Origin: Enteroscipio rubneri
GTDB taxonomy: Bacteria; Actinomycetota; Coriobacteriia; Coriobacteriales; Eggerthellaceae
Direction: 5' to 3'
Length of the DNA: 64,000 nucleotides
Assembly: GCF_002899715.1 (NCBI RefSeq)
Contig: NZ_PPEK01000006.1
Span: 62,001-126,000 of the forward strand
In this document: positions 31,997-41,242 of the stretch, in pieces
How the letters are laid out: each line of letters begins with the position of its first letter
Position numbering within the stretch: position 1 is the first letter of the stretch
The notes under the pieces: model-generated
Told to the model about the DNA's origin: nothing
The model's database searches: none
The model's input: only the letters and a program-made list of their open reading frames with translations
Position numbers and translations under genes: made by a program

Positions 31997-33247
31997 ATGA
32001 GCAGTTCATTGGGTCAGAAGTTCAGGAACATCGGTCCCGGCGCCCTCGTGGCGGCGGGCTTCATCGGCCCCGGCACCGTCACGACGTGTACGGTATCGGG
32101 TGCGAGCTACGGCTACACGATGCTGTGGGCGCTGCTGTTCGCCACCGCGGCCACCATCATCTTCCAGGAGATGGCTTCGCGCGTCGGCATCGTCTCTGGC
32201 AAGGGGTTGGGTGAAAACATCCGCGACCGCATTCCGAACAAGGCTCTTATGTGGATTGCGATCGTAATTGTTATCATCGCCATCTTCGTGGGCAACATCG
32301 CATACGAGACAGGGAACATCACGGGCGGCATCCTGGGCATCCAAGCGGTTCTGCCCGATGTGCCGATGATCCCCATCGCCATCGTGCTGGGCATTCTGGC
32401 ATTCATCGCCATGTGGATCGGCTCGTACAAGGTGGTCGAGGTCGTTCTTACGGCCATTGTCGTGTTCATGGGCGTGGTGTTTTTGGTGACGGCGTTCGCG
32501 TCGAACCCCGACTGGGGCGCCATCGTGGCCGGGCTGTTCGTTCCGACGCTTCCCGAGGAAGGTTCGAAGGGCATCCTGACCGCCGTAGGTCTTATCGGCA
32601 CCACCATTGTGCCGTACAACCTGTTCCTCCATGCTTCTGGCGCCTCCGAGCGCTTCAAGGACCCGGAGCAGGTGTCCGACGCGCGTTTCGATACCATCCT
32701 TAGCATCGGCCTGGGCGGCATCATCTCCATGGCCATTCTCATCTGCGCCGCCGCCAACATCTTCGGCACCGAGACCGTGGTGACGAACGGCAAGGATATG
32801 GCGCTCGCGCTCCAGCCGCTGCTGGGTTCATGGGCTACATGGATGATCGGCCTCGGTTTGCTGGCCGCCGGCTTCTCGAGCGCCATCACGGCGTCGTTCT
32901 CGGCCGCGTACGCTGTCAACGGCGTGCTGGGTTGGAAGAAGACGACGAAGGACCTGCGCTTCAAAAGCATCTGGATTATCGTGCTCGTGGCCGGCTGCGT
33001 TATGGCCGTCGCGTTAGGTAAAAGCCCGACCGAGCTCATTTTGGTGGCGCAGGCTGCAAACGCCATTCTGCTGCCCATCATGGCGTTCTTCGTCCTCTAC
33101 TGCGCGAACGGCAAGGACCTCGGCAAATGGCGCAACCACATCTTCGCGAACTGCGCGGGCGTGGTGATCATCGTCATCACGCTGTTCATGTGCTACCGCA
33201 ACATGTCAAGCTTCCTCACGTCGCTTCAGGCGCTTATCGGCGGGTGA
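31997..33247 (+). CDS. NRAMP-related metal transporter (likely NRMT type, Mg2+)
   Basis: A 416-residue SLC11-fold transporter with about 11 helices. In manganese/iron NRAMPs helix 1 carries DPGN and helix 6 carries a Met-Pro-His core; here helix 1 reads GFIGPGTVTTC (residues ~21-31) and helix 6 GTTIVPYNLFLHAS. These changes remove the soft methionine ligand and match the NRAMP-related magnesium transporter clade, of which one member was characterised from Eggerthella lenta. It probably imports magnesium, possibly manganese as well. Strong AAAGGAGAGGG ribosome site, own terminator. No regulator gene is adjacent. Confidence 0.82.
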   Translation: MSSSLGQKFRNIGPGALVAAGFIGPGTVTTCTVSGASYGYTMLWALLFATAATIIFQEMASRVGIVSGKGLGENIRDRIPNKALMWIAIVIVIIAIFVGNIAYETGNITGGILGIQAVLPDVPMIPIAIVLGILAFIAMWIGSYKVVEVVLTAIVVFMGVVFLVTAFASNPDWGAIVAGLFVPTLPEEGSKGILTAVGLIGTTIVPYNLFLHASGASERFKDPEQVSDARFDTILSIGLGGIISMAILICAAANIFGTETVVTNGKDMALALQPLLGSWATWMIGLGLLAAGFSSAITASFSAAYAVNGVLGWKKTTKDLRFKSIWIIVLVAGCVMAVALGKSPTELILVAQAANAILLPIMAFFVLYCANGKDLGKWRNHIFANCAGVVIIVITLFMCYRNMSSFLTSLQALIGG

Positions 33248-33277
33248 ACCGCGTCGCCCTGCACCTGCGCTGAACCT

Positions 33278-33310
33278 GCGCCCGTCGGACTCCGGCGGGC
33301 GCTTTTGTTT
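33278..33310 (+). terminator. Terminator of the NRAMP-related gene
   Basis: 11-bp stem with one wobble pair (33278-33288 with 33292-33302), 3-base loop, then TTTTGTTT. Confidence 0.92.
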
Positions 33311-33409
33311 ACAATGGCCGAGCGTTCGGCGAACCAGCGGCGCTTTGTTCGAGGGGCGAGATATGGAAGCCGCGCTTTGATCGTGTCATCCAGGCGTTGG
33401 ATTGACGTC

Positions 33410-33419
33410 GGGGGGGGGG
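33410..33419 (+). repeat. G10 homopolymer
   Basis: Ten consecutive G about 65 bases upstream of the macrodomain gene. Such tracts are prone to slippage and could vary promoter or leader spacing. Sequencing error is an alternative. Confidence 0.7.
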
Positions 33420-33483
33420 AACGGATGACAGACCTTATCGGATGGCGTAGGATGCGGAGGAAGAACGACGAAGGGAGCGCAGG

Positions 33484-34314
33484 ATGGAGCGAAAGCGCGC
33501 AAGCGATACGGGCGAGATGCCTACGCAAGACGAGCTGCGGGCGGCGCTCGGGAGACTCGTGGCCTATCTGGGAACGGAACGTCCCGAATTCGCAGGGCTT
33601 GCGGTGCCTGAGGATCCCGACGAGCGCTGGACGTTGGCGCGGGCTCTCATGAACATGCGGCCCCCGCTGCCCGTGCCCGACGCGGTACTGGCTGACCAGG
33701 ATGCCGTGCTGCGCGCCCGCGTCGCGCAGGCGGGAGCGACGGACGCGCGCGATCTGCCGACCGTCTTCGACGATGGCCGCATCGCGCTGTGGCGCGGCGA
33801 CATCACCACGCTCAAGGCGGATGCCATCGTGAACGCGGCCAACTCGAAGCTGCTTGGCTGTTTCATTCCCGGGCATCATTGCATCGACAACGCCATCCAT
33901 TCGTTCGCCGGCATCCAGCTGCGCCTCGCCTGCGATGACCTCATGCGCGCGCAAGGTTATGATGAGCCGGTTGGCCGAGCCAAAACCACACCCGCCTTCA
34001 ATCTGCCTGCGAGCTTCATCGTGCATACGGTGGGCCCGAACGTGTCGAGCGGCGTTCCGACCGCCGCCCAGGATGAACAGCTGGCCTCGTGCTATCGCGC
34101 CTGCTTGAACACGGCCGCCGATGCGGGGTGCACGTCGCTTGCATTCTGCTGCATATCCACCGGCGAGTTCCGCTTCCCGCGCGAACGGGCCGCCCGCATT
34201 GCCGTGGACGAGGCACGCGCATGGCTGGCGTGCGACGTGCGCATCGAGCGCATCGTGTTCGACGTGTTCGACGAAGAGGATTTTGAGATATACGATCGTC
34301 TCTTGAAGGCTTGA
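33484..34314 (+). CDS. Zinc-type macrodomain protein (ADP-ribose hydrolase)
   Basis: A 276-residue protein. After a ~90-residue helical N-terminal part, a macrodomain starts at LWRGDITTLKADAIVNAANSKLLGC. The block GCFIPGHHCIDNAIHSFAG followed by LRLACDDL is the zinc-binding signature (Cys/His/Cys) of the subgroup that removes ADP-ribose from proteins and is often encoded with a SirTM sirtuin and lipoate-related genes. No sirtuin is seen here. HTVGPN and CISTGEFRFPRERAA are further ADP-ribose contacts. GAAGGGAGCG precedes the start. Confidence 0.87.
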   Translation: MERKRASDTGEMPTQDELRAALGRLVAYLGTERPEFAGLAVPEDPDERWTLARALMNMRPPLPVPDAVLADQDAVLRARVAQAGATDARDLPTVFDDGRIALWRGDITTLKADAIVNAANSKLLGCFIPGHHCIDNAIHSFAGIQLRLACDDLMRAQGYDEPVGRAKTTPAFNLPASFIVHTVGPNVSSGVPTAAQDEQLASCYRACLNTAADAGCTSLAFCCISTGEFRFPRERAARIAVDEARAWLACDVRIERIVFDVFDEEDFEIYDRLLKA

Positions 34315-34405
34315 CCGAAGAATGCGCTGCCTGCGTCGGGCGCGCTTTTCTCAGGTGCTGCACGCACGCACTGCCGGCCAGCTGCGATGGTTCGGGCTCG
34401 CGCTC

Positions 34406-35170
34406 CTACGGTCGGCCGACGGGCTTGATGGCGATGCCGTCTTCCTCGAGCGACTGGCGAATGCGGCTGACGAACGCAAGCGCCTGGGCGTTGTCGCCGT
34501 GCACGCAGATGGTGTCGGGATGCAGGTCGATGAGCTTGCCCGTGACGGACAGGATGGCGCCGTCGCGGATGGCGTGCTTCACGCGCTCGATAGCCTCCAT
34601 CTCGTCGCGGATGAGCGCGGCGGGATCGTTGCGGCCGACCAGCCTTCCCTCGTCGGTGTAGTTGCGGTCGGTGAAGAACTCCTCGGCCACGACAAGGCCC
34701 GCCTTGCGCCCCTCGTCCACGAGCGCGCTGTTCGCCAGGCCCACGAGAACGAGGTTCGGATCGACGTCGCAGACAGCTTGCGCGAGCGCTGCGGCCAGCT
34801 CCGGGTCGATGGCCGCATGGTTGTACAGCTGGCCGTGTGGCTTCACGTGCGCGAGGCGCACGCCCTGCGCGGAGCAGAACGCCTGCAGCGCGCCGATCTG
34901 ATATAGCATGTAGGAGTACGCTTCGTCGGGAGAGAGGTTCATGTCGCGCCGGCCAAAGCCTTGCAGGTCGGGATAGCCGGGATGCGCGCCGATGGCGATG
35001 TCGGCCTCGGCCGCCATGCGCACCGTGTCGCGCATGACCATCGGGTCGCCCGCATGCTGCCCGCACGCGATGTTCGCACTTGAGACGAGCGGGATGATCT
35101 GGTCGTCAAGTCCGAGCGTGTAGCGGCCGAAGCTCTCTCCAAGATCGCTGTTCAAGTCTATGCGGTACAT
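34406..35170 (-). CDS. pxpA: 5-oxoprolinase subunit PxpA (LamB/YcsF family)
   Basis: A 254-residue protein beginning YRIDLNSDLGESFGRYTLG with later SANIACGQHAGDP, GAHPGYPDLQGFGRR and HVKPHGQLYN, all diagnostic of LamB/YcsF. PxpA opens 5-oxoproline with ATP together with PxpB and PxpC, giving glutamate and removing a toxic by-product. pxpB and pxpC lie 14 kb away in an operon on the same strand, which is unusual, as the three are normally adjacent. It follows the LysR gene by 75 bases and may share its transcript. Confidence 0.93.
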   Translation of the reverse strand: MYRIDLNSDLGESFGRYTLGLDDQIIPLVSSANIACGQHAGDPMVMRDTVRMAAEADIAIGAHPGYPDLQGFGRRDMNLSPDEAYSYMLYQIGALQAFCSAQGVRLAHVKPHGQLYNHAAIDPELAAALAQAVCDVDPNLVLVGLANSALVDEGRKAGLVVAEEFFTDRNYTDEGRLVGRNDPAALIRDEMEAIERVKHAIRDGAILSVTGKLIDLHPDTICVHGDNAQALAFVSRIRQSLEEDGIAIKPVGRP

Positions 35171-35245
35171 GGCGCCACCCTTCTTTTGCGTCGCGGTCGG
35201 CTCCTATTGTAGTGCAACAACCGATCCGCTCGCACCCCCGCGCAT

Positions 35246-36247
35246 TCACGGTCGCGCGGTTCTCGTCTGCTCGGCATTTTTCAGTTTTTCGGCGCGGCTG
35301 CGGTTGATCCGCTCCGCCGTCTCAAGAAAGGCAGCGAGGGCCGGGCCGTGGTTTTCGTCGCGCACGATCATCGTGATGGTTATGTAGAGCGTCCGCTTGC
35401 GGCCGAACGGGCGTACCGGCTTGTATGTATCGAACAGGTAGCCGTCGATGGCGGTGAAGTTCTTGTGGTGCGACAGGTCGAAGAAGATGATGCCGTCGCC
35501 GTGGTCGCGCGTCCAGAAGTCGTGGTAGTTCTGCACGGTCTCGTATTCTATCTGAGGCAAGAACCCCTCTTGCATGCAAAGCGCGCGGAAGTCCTCGATG
35601 AAGCTTTCGTAATGGTTGCTGGCGATGGCGCAGAAGCGTTGGTCGGCGAAGTCCCCGAGCGTGAGCGATCCCATGTCGAGCAGCGGGGAGTTTTTCGGCA
35701 CGCCGAGGCGGAACTCGCCGGCGTAGTCGACGAGCAGCAGCGAGCAGTAGCCGGAATGCACGGCAAGCTCGGGCTGGTCGAACGGCGTTTCGGCGATGTT
35801 GAACGTAAATCCCACGTCGATATCGCCGTCGAGCAGCGCTGCGAGCGACGATTGGTGCGTCTTGCATTTGCGCACATCGAAGGTCACGCTGGGATAGCGC
35901 CGTTGCACTGCTTCTTTCACCTTGCGCGATTCTTCGCTTATGAAATCGAAGAAGGTGAGGTCTTGTATCCTCACAAGCTCGGGGACGTGATTCTTGAGCG
36001 CCGCAAGTCTGAGCTCCATCGTCTCGGTTCGTGAGAGCGTCTTGCTCGCATAGTCCATGAGAATGCGGCCCGCTTCGGTGAGGATGAGAGGCTGCTCATC
36101 GAAGAACAGCTTGTGACCGAGCGATTTCTCCAAAGCGGATATGTGCTTGGAAAGCGTCGGTTGGGATAGGTAGAGCTTCTTTGCGGCTGCCGTGTAGCTG
36201 CCGAGCTGGGCGATGGTGATGAACTCTCGAAGCGTTTCGATGTGCAA
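35246..36247 (-). CDS. LysR-family regulator divergent from the 2-hydroxyacyl-CoA operon
   Basis: About 333 residues. The winged helix is at the N-terminus (TLREFITIAQLGSYTAAAKKLYLSQPTLSKHISALEKSLGHKLFFDE), followed by an effector domain (DVGFTFNIAETPFDQPEL; DFWTRDHGDGIIFFDLSHHK). TTG at 36247 is preferred because GAGGGGG lies ten bases before it; the ATG at 36271 lacks a ribosome site. It is divergent from the CoA transferase gene and upstream of pxpA, so it probably controls the 2-hydroxyacyl-CoA operon and perhaps pxpA. The 230-base divergent region is AT-rich and holds a TATAGT -10 box on the minus strand (36319-36324). Confidence 0.86.
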   Translation of the reverse strand: MHIETLREFITIAQLGSYTAAAKKLYLSQPTLSKHISALEKSLGHKLFFDEQPLILTEAGRILMDYASKTLSRTETMELRLAALKNHVPELVRIQDLTFFDFISEESRKVKEAVQRRYPSVTFDVRKCKTHQSSLAALLDGDIDVGFTFNIAETPFDQPELAVHSGYCSLLLVDYAGEFRLGVPKNSPLLDMGSLTLGDFADQRFCAIASNHYESFIEDFRALCMQEGFLPQIEYETVQNYHDFWTRDHGDGIIFFDLSHHKNFTAIDGYLFDTYKPVRPFGRKRTLYITITMIVRDENHGPALAAFLETAERINRSRAEKLKNAEQTRTARP

Positions 36248-36478
36248 ATCAGCTGCACCCCCTCGATGCAAAGATCGTGCCGTCGTCCTGCGTTCCTCCT
36301 GTGGAGCGGCCTATTCCACTATAGAACATCATCATTCCAAATTCATCAGGTTTGCTTCCGAATCGCTATTTTCCCTATGCCGTCTCGATTCCGTACGATT
36401 GCAGGCGTCGGAGGTGCGACGGTGGCGCGACGCGCATGCGGACGCGGCACATGATGCCAAACGGAAAGGAGCATCAGT

Positions 36479-37651
36479 ATGAAACCTTTGGAAGGCGTAA
36501 CGGTTATCGAGTTGAGTTCGTACTTCGCGGTGCCGGGAGCCGGGCGCATGCTGGCGTCGCAAGGCGCGCGCGTGATCAAGGTAGAGCCGCCGCGCGGCGA
36601 CATCCAGCGCTATTTCGCTATGGCGTTCAACGTTCCCTGCAAGCCTGACGAGAACCCCCTGTTCGACACCATCAACGGAGGCAAAGAGTTCGTGAGCCTG
36701 GATCTCAAGGATCCGGCTGACATGGAGAAGCTGCACAAGATGATCGCACAGGCCGACGTGTTCCTGACCAACAACCGCACCAAGGCGCTGCAGAAGATGG
36801 GCCTGGACTACGATTCTCTTAAGGACAAGTATCCCCGTCTCGTCATGGCCACGCTGTCCGGTTACGGCGAGAAGGGCGCGCTCAAGGACGCTCCGGGCTT
36901 CGATCTGGTGGCCATGTTCCAGGAAACCGGCTTTTCCCGCGATCTGATGGTTGCCACCGATCACACCACCTATCCGGCGAACTCCGCCTACGGCTTCGGC
37001 GACATCGCCGCGGGCAGTATCCTGGCAGGTGCCGTCGGCATGGCGCTGTACCGCCGCGAAAAGACCGGCAAGGGCGACCATGTAACCTCGTCTCTGTACG
37101 GCACCGGCGTGTGGTTGACATCCGTCCTCACCCAACTCAGCCAGTTCGGCTATCCCTACCCGCTCGACCGCGGTTTCAGTGCTCCCACCGGCATCCCCTA
37201 TCAAACGCGCGACGGCGAGTGGATCGGCATCACCATCAACGAGCCCGAACGGTACTGGGAGCCGCTATGCCGAGCCCTCGGCTCCGATAAGCTGCTCTCC
37301 AATCCGGACTACGGCAACCGCAACAAGTGGGTTACCAGCTACGAGCTGTGCAGCGAGACGATCAAGCTGCTGGAGGAAGCCTTCATGCAGCATGACTGCG
37401 ACGAGATACTGGAGAAGCTCCGCGCTGCCGACATCGTGTGCACCAAGCTCGTGCACTTCAAGGCCAACGTGACGAACCCGCAGGCTTTGGAGAACAGCTT
37501 CGTCGCCCCTATCACCTACCCCAACGGCGACACCACCGCGCTCGGACAGCCGCCCGTCCGCTTCACCGACATGGACGATCCGAAAGCCGAGCAGGGCAAG
37601 GCCGTCGGAGCCGACAACGCCAAGGTATTCGCCGACTTCGGCATCGCGTAG
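36479..37651 (+). CDS. Class III (CaiB/BaiF) CoA transferase
   Basis: Moves CoA from an acyl-CoA to a carboxylic acid. A 390-residue protein of typical length starts PLEGVTVIELSSYFAVPGAGRMLA, with VIKVEPPRGD and the catalytic aspartate at 175 in AYGFGDIAAGS (equivalent to the active Asp of formyl-CoA transferase). It opens an operon with 2-hydroxyacyl-CoA dehydratase genes, so it likely activates a 2-hydroxy acid, as FldA (same family) does for aryl lactates in Clostridium sporogenes. The acid is unknown. AAAGGAG ribosome site. Confidence 0.92.
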   Translation: MKPLEGVTVIELSSYFAVPGAGRMLASQGARVIKVEPPRGDIQRYFAMAFNVPCKPDENPLFDTINGGKEFVSLDLKDPADMEKLHKMIAQADVFLTNNRTKALQKMGLDYDSLKDKYPRLVMATLSGYGEKGALKDAPGFDLVAMFQETGFSRDLMVATDHTTYPANSAYGFGDIAAGSILAGAVGMALYRREKTGKGDHVTSSLYGTGVWLTSVLTQLSQFGYPYPLDRGFSAPTGIPYQTRDGEWIGITINEPERYWEPLCRALGSDKLLSNPDYGNRNKWVTSYELCSETIKLLEEAFMQHDCDEILEKLRAADIVCTKLVHFKANVTNPQALENSFVAPITYPNGDTTALGQPPVRFTDMDDPKAEQGKAVGADNAKVFADFGIA

Positions 37652-37774
37652 CCGCCGGGGCGTTTCCCGTGCTGCTCCCGCAAATGGGGCGGTAGGGACG
37701 CTCAAAGATGAAGGCCGCGGCGCAGCGCGCTCATGCGCGGCCGCCTGCCGCGGTCGACCGACAAGGGGGTCATT

Positions 37775-39028
37775 ATGTCAGAAGAAAAAACTCCTGCCGC
37801 CGCCGGGCAGACTCCGCCGAAACATGTTCCCGCGGTGCTCGTTCTCGGCCAGCTTGCGGAGAAGATGTACCAAGACGCCTACGAGGCCAAGGAGCGGGGA
37901 GAGAAGATAGGCTGGTGCTCGTCCAACTTCCCGCCCGAGATAGCCGAGACGTTAGGACTGCATGTAGTCTATCCCGAAAGCCAGGCGGCCGCCATCTCGG
38001 CGAAGGGCGGCAGCCTGCCCTTGCTGGAGTACGCCGAAGGAGAGCTGGGTTTTTCCAACGACCTGTGCGCCTATGCGCGCATCAACCTAGCTTATGCCAA
38101 TGTTGCCGCGTGTCCCAACGGCGAGCGCGACATGCCGCTTCCCGACTTCGTGCTGGGCGCCACGAGCATCTGCGAGACGATGATGCCGTGGTACGAGGAC
38201 CTCGCCTACTTCCTGGACATCCCGATGGTGTTCATCGATATTCCGTTCAACGACGGCTACGATGTTGACGAGAAGCGCATTACATACCTGAAAGGCCAGT
38301 TCGAGCACGCCGTCAAACAGCTTGAGGAAATCACCGGCAAAACGTGGGACGAAGATCGTTTCCAGGAGGTGTGCGACGTCTCCGTCGCCTCGTCCAAGGC
38401 ATGGTTGGAGGCCACCTCCTACGTGCAGTACGATCCCTCGCCGATGAACGGCTTCGACCTGTTCAACCATATGGCCGTCGCCACGACCGCGCGTCCGAAG
38501 AAGGAAGCCCTCGCCGCGTTCAATTACCTCATCGACGAATGCAAAACGTTCGTCAAAATCAACAAGTCAACGTTCAAGCCCGACGAGAAGCATCGCATCC
38601 TCTACGAGGGCATCGCGGTGTGGCCCTATCTCAAGGCCACGGCGGGTCCGCTCATCATGCAGGGCGTCAACGTGACGGGCTGCGTCTACTGCCCGGCCTT
38701 CTCCGGCGTCTACGACGACATGGACGGTCTGATGAAGGCGATGACCGATGTGCCGAACTGCCAGAATCTCGAACGCGCTACCGAAGCGCGCAAGAAGTTG
38801 TGCAAGGACGGCAAGTGTGAGGGCGCGCTCGTCCACATCAACCGCTCCTGCAAGATGTGGTCGGGCTTCATGCCCGAAATGGGACGCCGCATTGCGCGCG
38901 ATCTGGATATCCCGGTGGTGCTGTTCGACGGCGACCAGTCCGACCCACGCAACTTCAGCGAGGCGCAGTATCAGACGCGCCTGCAGGGCCTCATCGAGGT
39001 CATGGATAACAACAAGAAGGGGGAATAA
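37775..39028 (+). CDS. 2-hydroxyacyl-CoA dehydratase, larger subunit (HgdA/HadB/FldB type)
   Basis: A 417-residue subunit of the radical dehydratase that removes water from (R)-2-hydroxyacyl-CoA. Cluster cysteines lie in GWCSSNFPPE (Cys48), SNDLCAYAR (Cys98) and GATSICETM (Cys133); a further GCVYCPAF is near residue 310. The start at 37775 follows AAGGGGG. The stop is three bases before the second subunit. Needs the activator encoded two genes downstream for one-electron priming. Confidence 0.9.
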   Translation: MSEEKTPAAAGQTPPKHVPAVLVLGQLAEKMYQDAYEAKERGEKIGWCSSNFPPEIAETLGLHVVYPESQAAAISAKGGSLPLLEYAEGELGFSNDLCAYARINLAYANVAACPNGERDMPLPDFVLGATSICETMMPWYEDLAYFLDIPMVFIDIPFNDGYDVDEKRITYLKGQFEHAVKQLEEITGKTWDEDRFQEVCDVSVASSKAWLEATSYVQYDPSPMNGFDLFNHMAVATTARPKKEALAAFNYLIDECKTFVKINKSTFKPDEKHRILYEGIAVWPYLKATAGPLIMQGVNVTGCVYCPAFSGVYDDMDGLMKAMTDVPNCQNLERATEARKKLCKDGKCEGALVHINRSCKMWSGFMPEMGRRIARDLDIPVVLFDGDQSDPRNFSEAQYQTRLQGLIEVMDNNKKGE

Positions 39029-39031
39029 GCC

Positions 39032-40162
39032 ATGGCAGGCGTCAAGGAGTTGCTGGCGACGTTCGCCGAGGTCGCCCAGAACCCATCCGCCCAGGCGGAC
39101 GCGTACATCGCGCAAGGCCGTCGCATTATCGGCGTGGGGCCCTACTACGTGCCCGAGGAGCTTGTGGACGCGGGCGGCGGCGTGCCGTTTGGCGTGTGGG
39201 GCATGGTGGGTCCGGCCGTCGAGGCCAAGAAGTACTTCCCGCCGTTCTACTGCTCCATCTGCCAGATGACGCTGGAGATGGGCCTGACCGGTAAGCTCGA
39301 CAGGCTCTCTGGCATGATGATTACCGGCCTGTGCGACAACCTGCGCCCGTTCTCGCAGAACTGGAGCGCCGGCGTGGGCTCGAAGATTCCGATGATCTTC
39401 GTATCCCAGCCCCAGAATCGCTTCATCCCTGCCGGACGCGACTATGCGGTGGATTCCTACACCGAGGTTAAGCGCGGTGTGGAGGAATGCCTTGGCACTA
39501 TTCTCGACGACGAGGCGATCACGGCTTCCATCAAGCTGTACAACGAATGGCGCGCCGCGATGCGCGCGTTCGTGAAGCTTGCCGGCCAGCATCCGTCCGA
39601 AGTTTCCGTCATCGATCGCGCGCAGGTGATCAATGCGGGCTACTATCTGCGCAAGGCCGACCACCTGCCCCTCGTCAAGCAGCTGAATGCCGCACTTGCC
39701 GCGTTGCCGTCGAGCCTCGAGGGCTACCATCCGGTCGTTCTTTCCGGTATTTACGAAGACATTCCCGCTATCGGCGAGATCCTGCAGGAGAACAAGTACG
39801 CCATCGTGGCGGATGATCTGGCCAAGGAGTCCCGCGCTTTCGCAATGCAGGTGCCCGAGGAGGGCGACCCCATCGAGGCGCTTGCCGATGGCTGGTGCGC
39901 CCTTCGGAACGACTCGGTACTCTACGATCCGCACAAAGATCATTGCCGTAGCGTTCCAGCGCTCGCCAAGGAGAGCGGCGCGCGAGGCGTGGTGCTCCTG
40001 CTCGCGAAGTTCTGCGATCCCGAGGAGTATGACGAGCCCATCACCAAGCGCGAGTGCATGGAAGCCGGCGTGCCTATCGTGGCGATCGAGATCGACCAGT
40101 CCACCGAAACCTATGGGCAGGCGCGCACGCAGCTTGAAACGTTCGTCGAGCTCATCGGGTAG
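39032..40162 (+). CDS. 2-hydroxyacyl-CoA dehydratase, smaller subunit (HgdB/HadC/FldC type)
   Basis: A 376-residue partner of the preceding gene with the same fold. Cysteines lie in FYCSICQMTLEMGL, GLCDNLRPF and, near the C-terminus, LLLAKFCDPEEYD. The two subunits form the heterodimer with one [4Fe-4S] cluster each. Substrate class (2-hydroxyglutaryl, isocaproyl or aryl) cannot be assigned from the cysteines alone. Confidence 0.9.
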   Translation: MAGVKELLATFAEVAQNPSAQADAYIAQGRRIIGVGPYYVPEELVDAGGGVPFGVWGMVGPAVEAKKYFPPFYCSICQMTLEMGLTGKLDRLSGMMITGLCDNLRPFSQNWSAGVGSKIPMIFVSQPQNRFIPAGRDYAVDSYTEVKRGVEECLGTILDDEAITASIKLYNEWRAAMRAFVKLAGQHPSEVSVIDRAQVINAGYYLRKADHLPLVKQLNAALAALPSSLEGYHPVVLSGIYEDIPAIGEILQENKYAIVADDLAKESRAFAMQVPEEGDPIEALADGWCALRNDSVLYDPHKDHCRSVPALAKESGARGVVLLLAKFCDPEEYDEPITKRECMEAGVPIVAIEIDQSTETYGQARTQLETFVELIG

Positions 40163-40304
40163 GTTTGAGGGGTTCTTCCGCCGTTTCGGCAGCGGGAGAA
40201 CCCGGAACGGCAGGCGGCTCCCGGGCGCGGGAGATGCCCGCCGCGCGGGGGATCGACCGCCCTGCCGCTTGCAACGATCGCACTGTTCCAAAGGAGGATT
40301 CGCC

Positions 40305-41093
40305 ATGACCGAGACGTGGTGCATGGGCGTGGATGCGGGTTCGACCGCGTCGAAATGCGTGGTCGTCGATGCAAACGGCGACATCGCCGCCACGGGGCTG
40401 TACGGTGCCGGGGCGGGCACGGTGGGACCGCAGCGTGCCGTGGAATCCGCCTTGTCCGCGCTGGGCATCGCGACCGATGACATCGCATGCATGTGCGCGA
40501 CCGGGTACGGCCGTCACGTGCTCGAGGGCTCCGATATGCAGGTGTCCGAGCTGTCCTGCCATGCGAAAGGCGCCGCCAAGCTGTTTCCCGGCGCCCGCAC
40601 CATCGTCGATATCGGTGGCCAGGACGCCAAGGTTCTCTGCGTGGGCGAGAACGGTGCGCTCGAGAACTTCGTGATGAACGACAAATGCGCTGCGGGCACG
40701 GGGAGATTTCTCGATGTGATGGCCTCCATCTTCGAATGCACGGTGTCCGATCTTTCCGCGTACGACGCGCAAGCGAACGAAGTGCTTCCCATCTCGTCCA
40801 CTTGTACGGTGTTCGCCGAGTCGGAGGTCATCTCAAAGCTTGCGCAGGGCCTACCCATCCCGGATATCGTCGCCGGCATTCATGCGTCGGTCGTCGAACG
40901 CACCTACGGGCTCATGCGCCGTGCGGGCATTCGACCGCTCGTCGCCATGACCGGCGGCGTCGCTCTCAACAAGGGCCTGCGCAACCGCCTTGCCGAACGC
41001 GCAGGGCATCAGATCGTCACCTCGCCGCTCGCCCAGTTCAACGGGGCGTTCGGAGCGGCGCTCTACGCTCGCGAGAACCTCGTGCGAGCTTGA
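40305..41093 (+). CDS. 2-hydroxyacyl-CoA dehydratase activator (HgdC/HadI/FldI type)
   Basis: A 262-residue ATPase of the ASKHA fold. MGVDAGSTASKCVVVD is the phosphate loop, VDIGGQDAKV and MTGGVALNKGLRN are further ATP contacts. The cluster cysteines are Cys128 in NDKCAAGTGRF and Cys167 in SSTCTVFAESEV; in the homodimer they bridge one [4Fe-4S]. ATP hydrolysis drives an electron into the dehydratase. The start at 40305 follows AAAGGAGG; upstream residues of the open frame are not conserved. Confidence 0.93.
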   Translation: MTETWCMGVDAGSTASKCVVVDANGDIAATGLYGAGAGTVGPQRAVESALSALGIATDDIACMCATGYGRHVLEGSDMQVSELSCHAKGAAKLFPGARTIVDIGGQDAKVLCVGENGALENFVMNDKCAAGTGRFLDVMASIFECTVSDLSAYDAQANEVLPISSTCTVFAESEVISKLAQGLPIPDIVAGIHASVVERTYGLMRRAGIRPLVAMTGGVALNKGLRNRLAERAGHQIVTSPLAQFNGAFGAALYARENLVRA

Positions 41094-41242
41094 AAGACGC
41101 GGATAGCCTGCGGCGGGCCCGTGCCTCGCCCGTTGCGGGTTCCGACGGGAGAAGCGGCCACTCAGCAAAGGGGCAGGCCGTAAACGTTCACGTACTTCGC
41201 GTGCAGGCGGGAGCTTTCCGCGAAGGCGACAAGGAGGAAACC

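Noticed and set aside
31660-31998. Possible 112-residue protein on the minus strand upstream of the NRAMP-related gene
   Set aside because: No ribosome site, no hydrophobic or conserved pattern, and arginine-rich composition. It overlaps the likely promoter of the transporter.
33305-33652. Alternative frame running through the G10 tract into the macrodomain gene
   Set aside because: The macrodomain frame starting at 33484 has a ribosome site and a full domain. The other frame gives an Arg/Trp-rich peptide.
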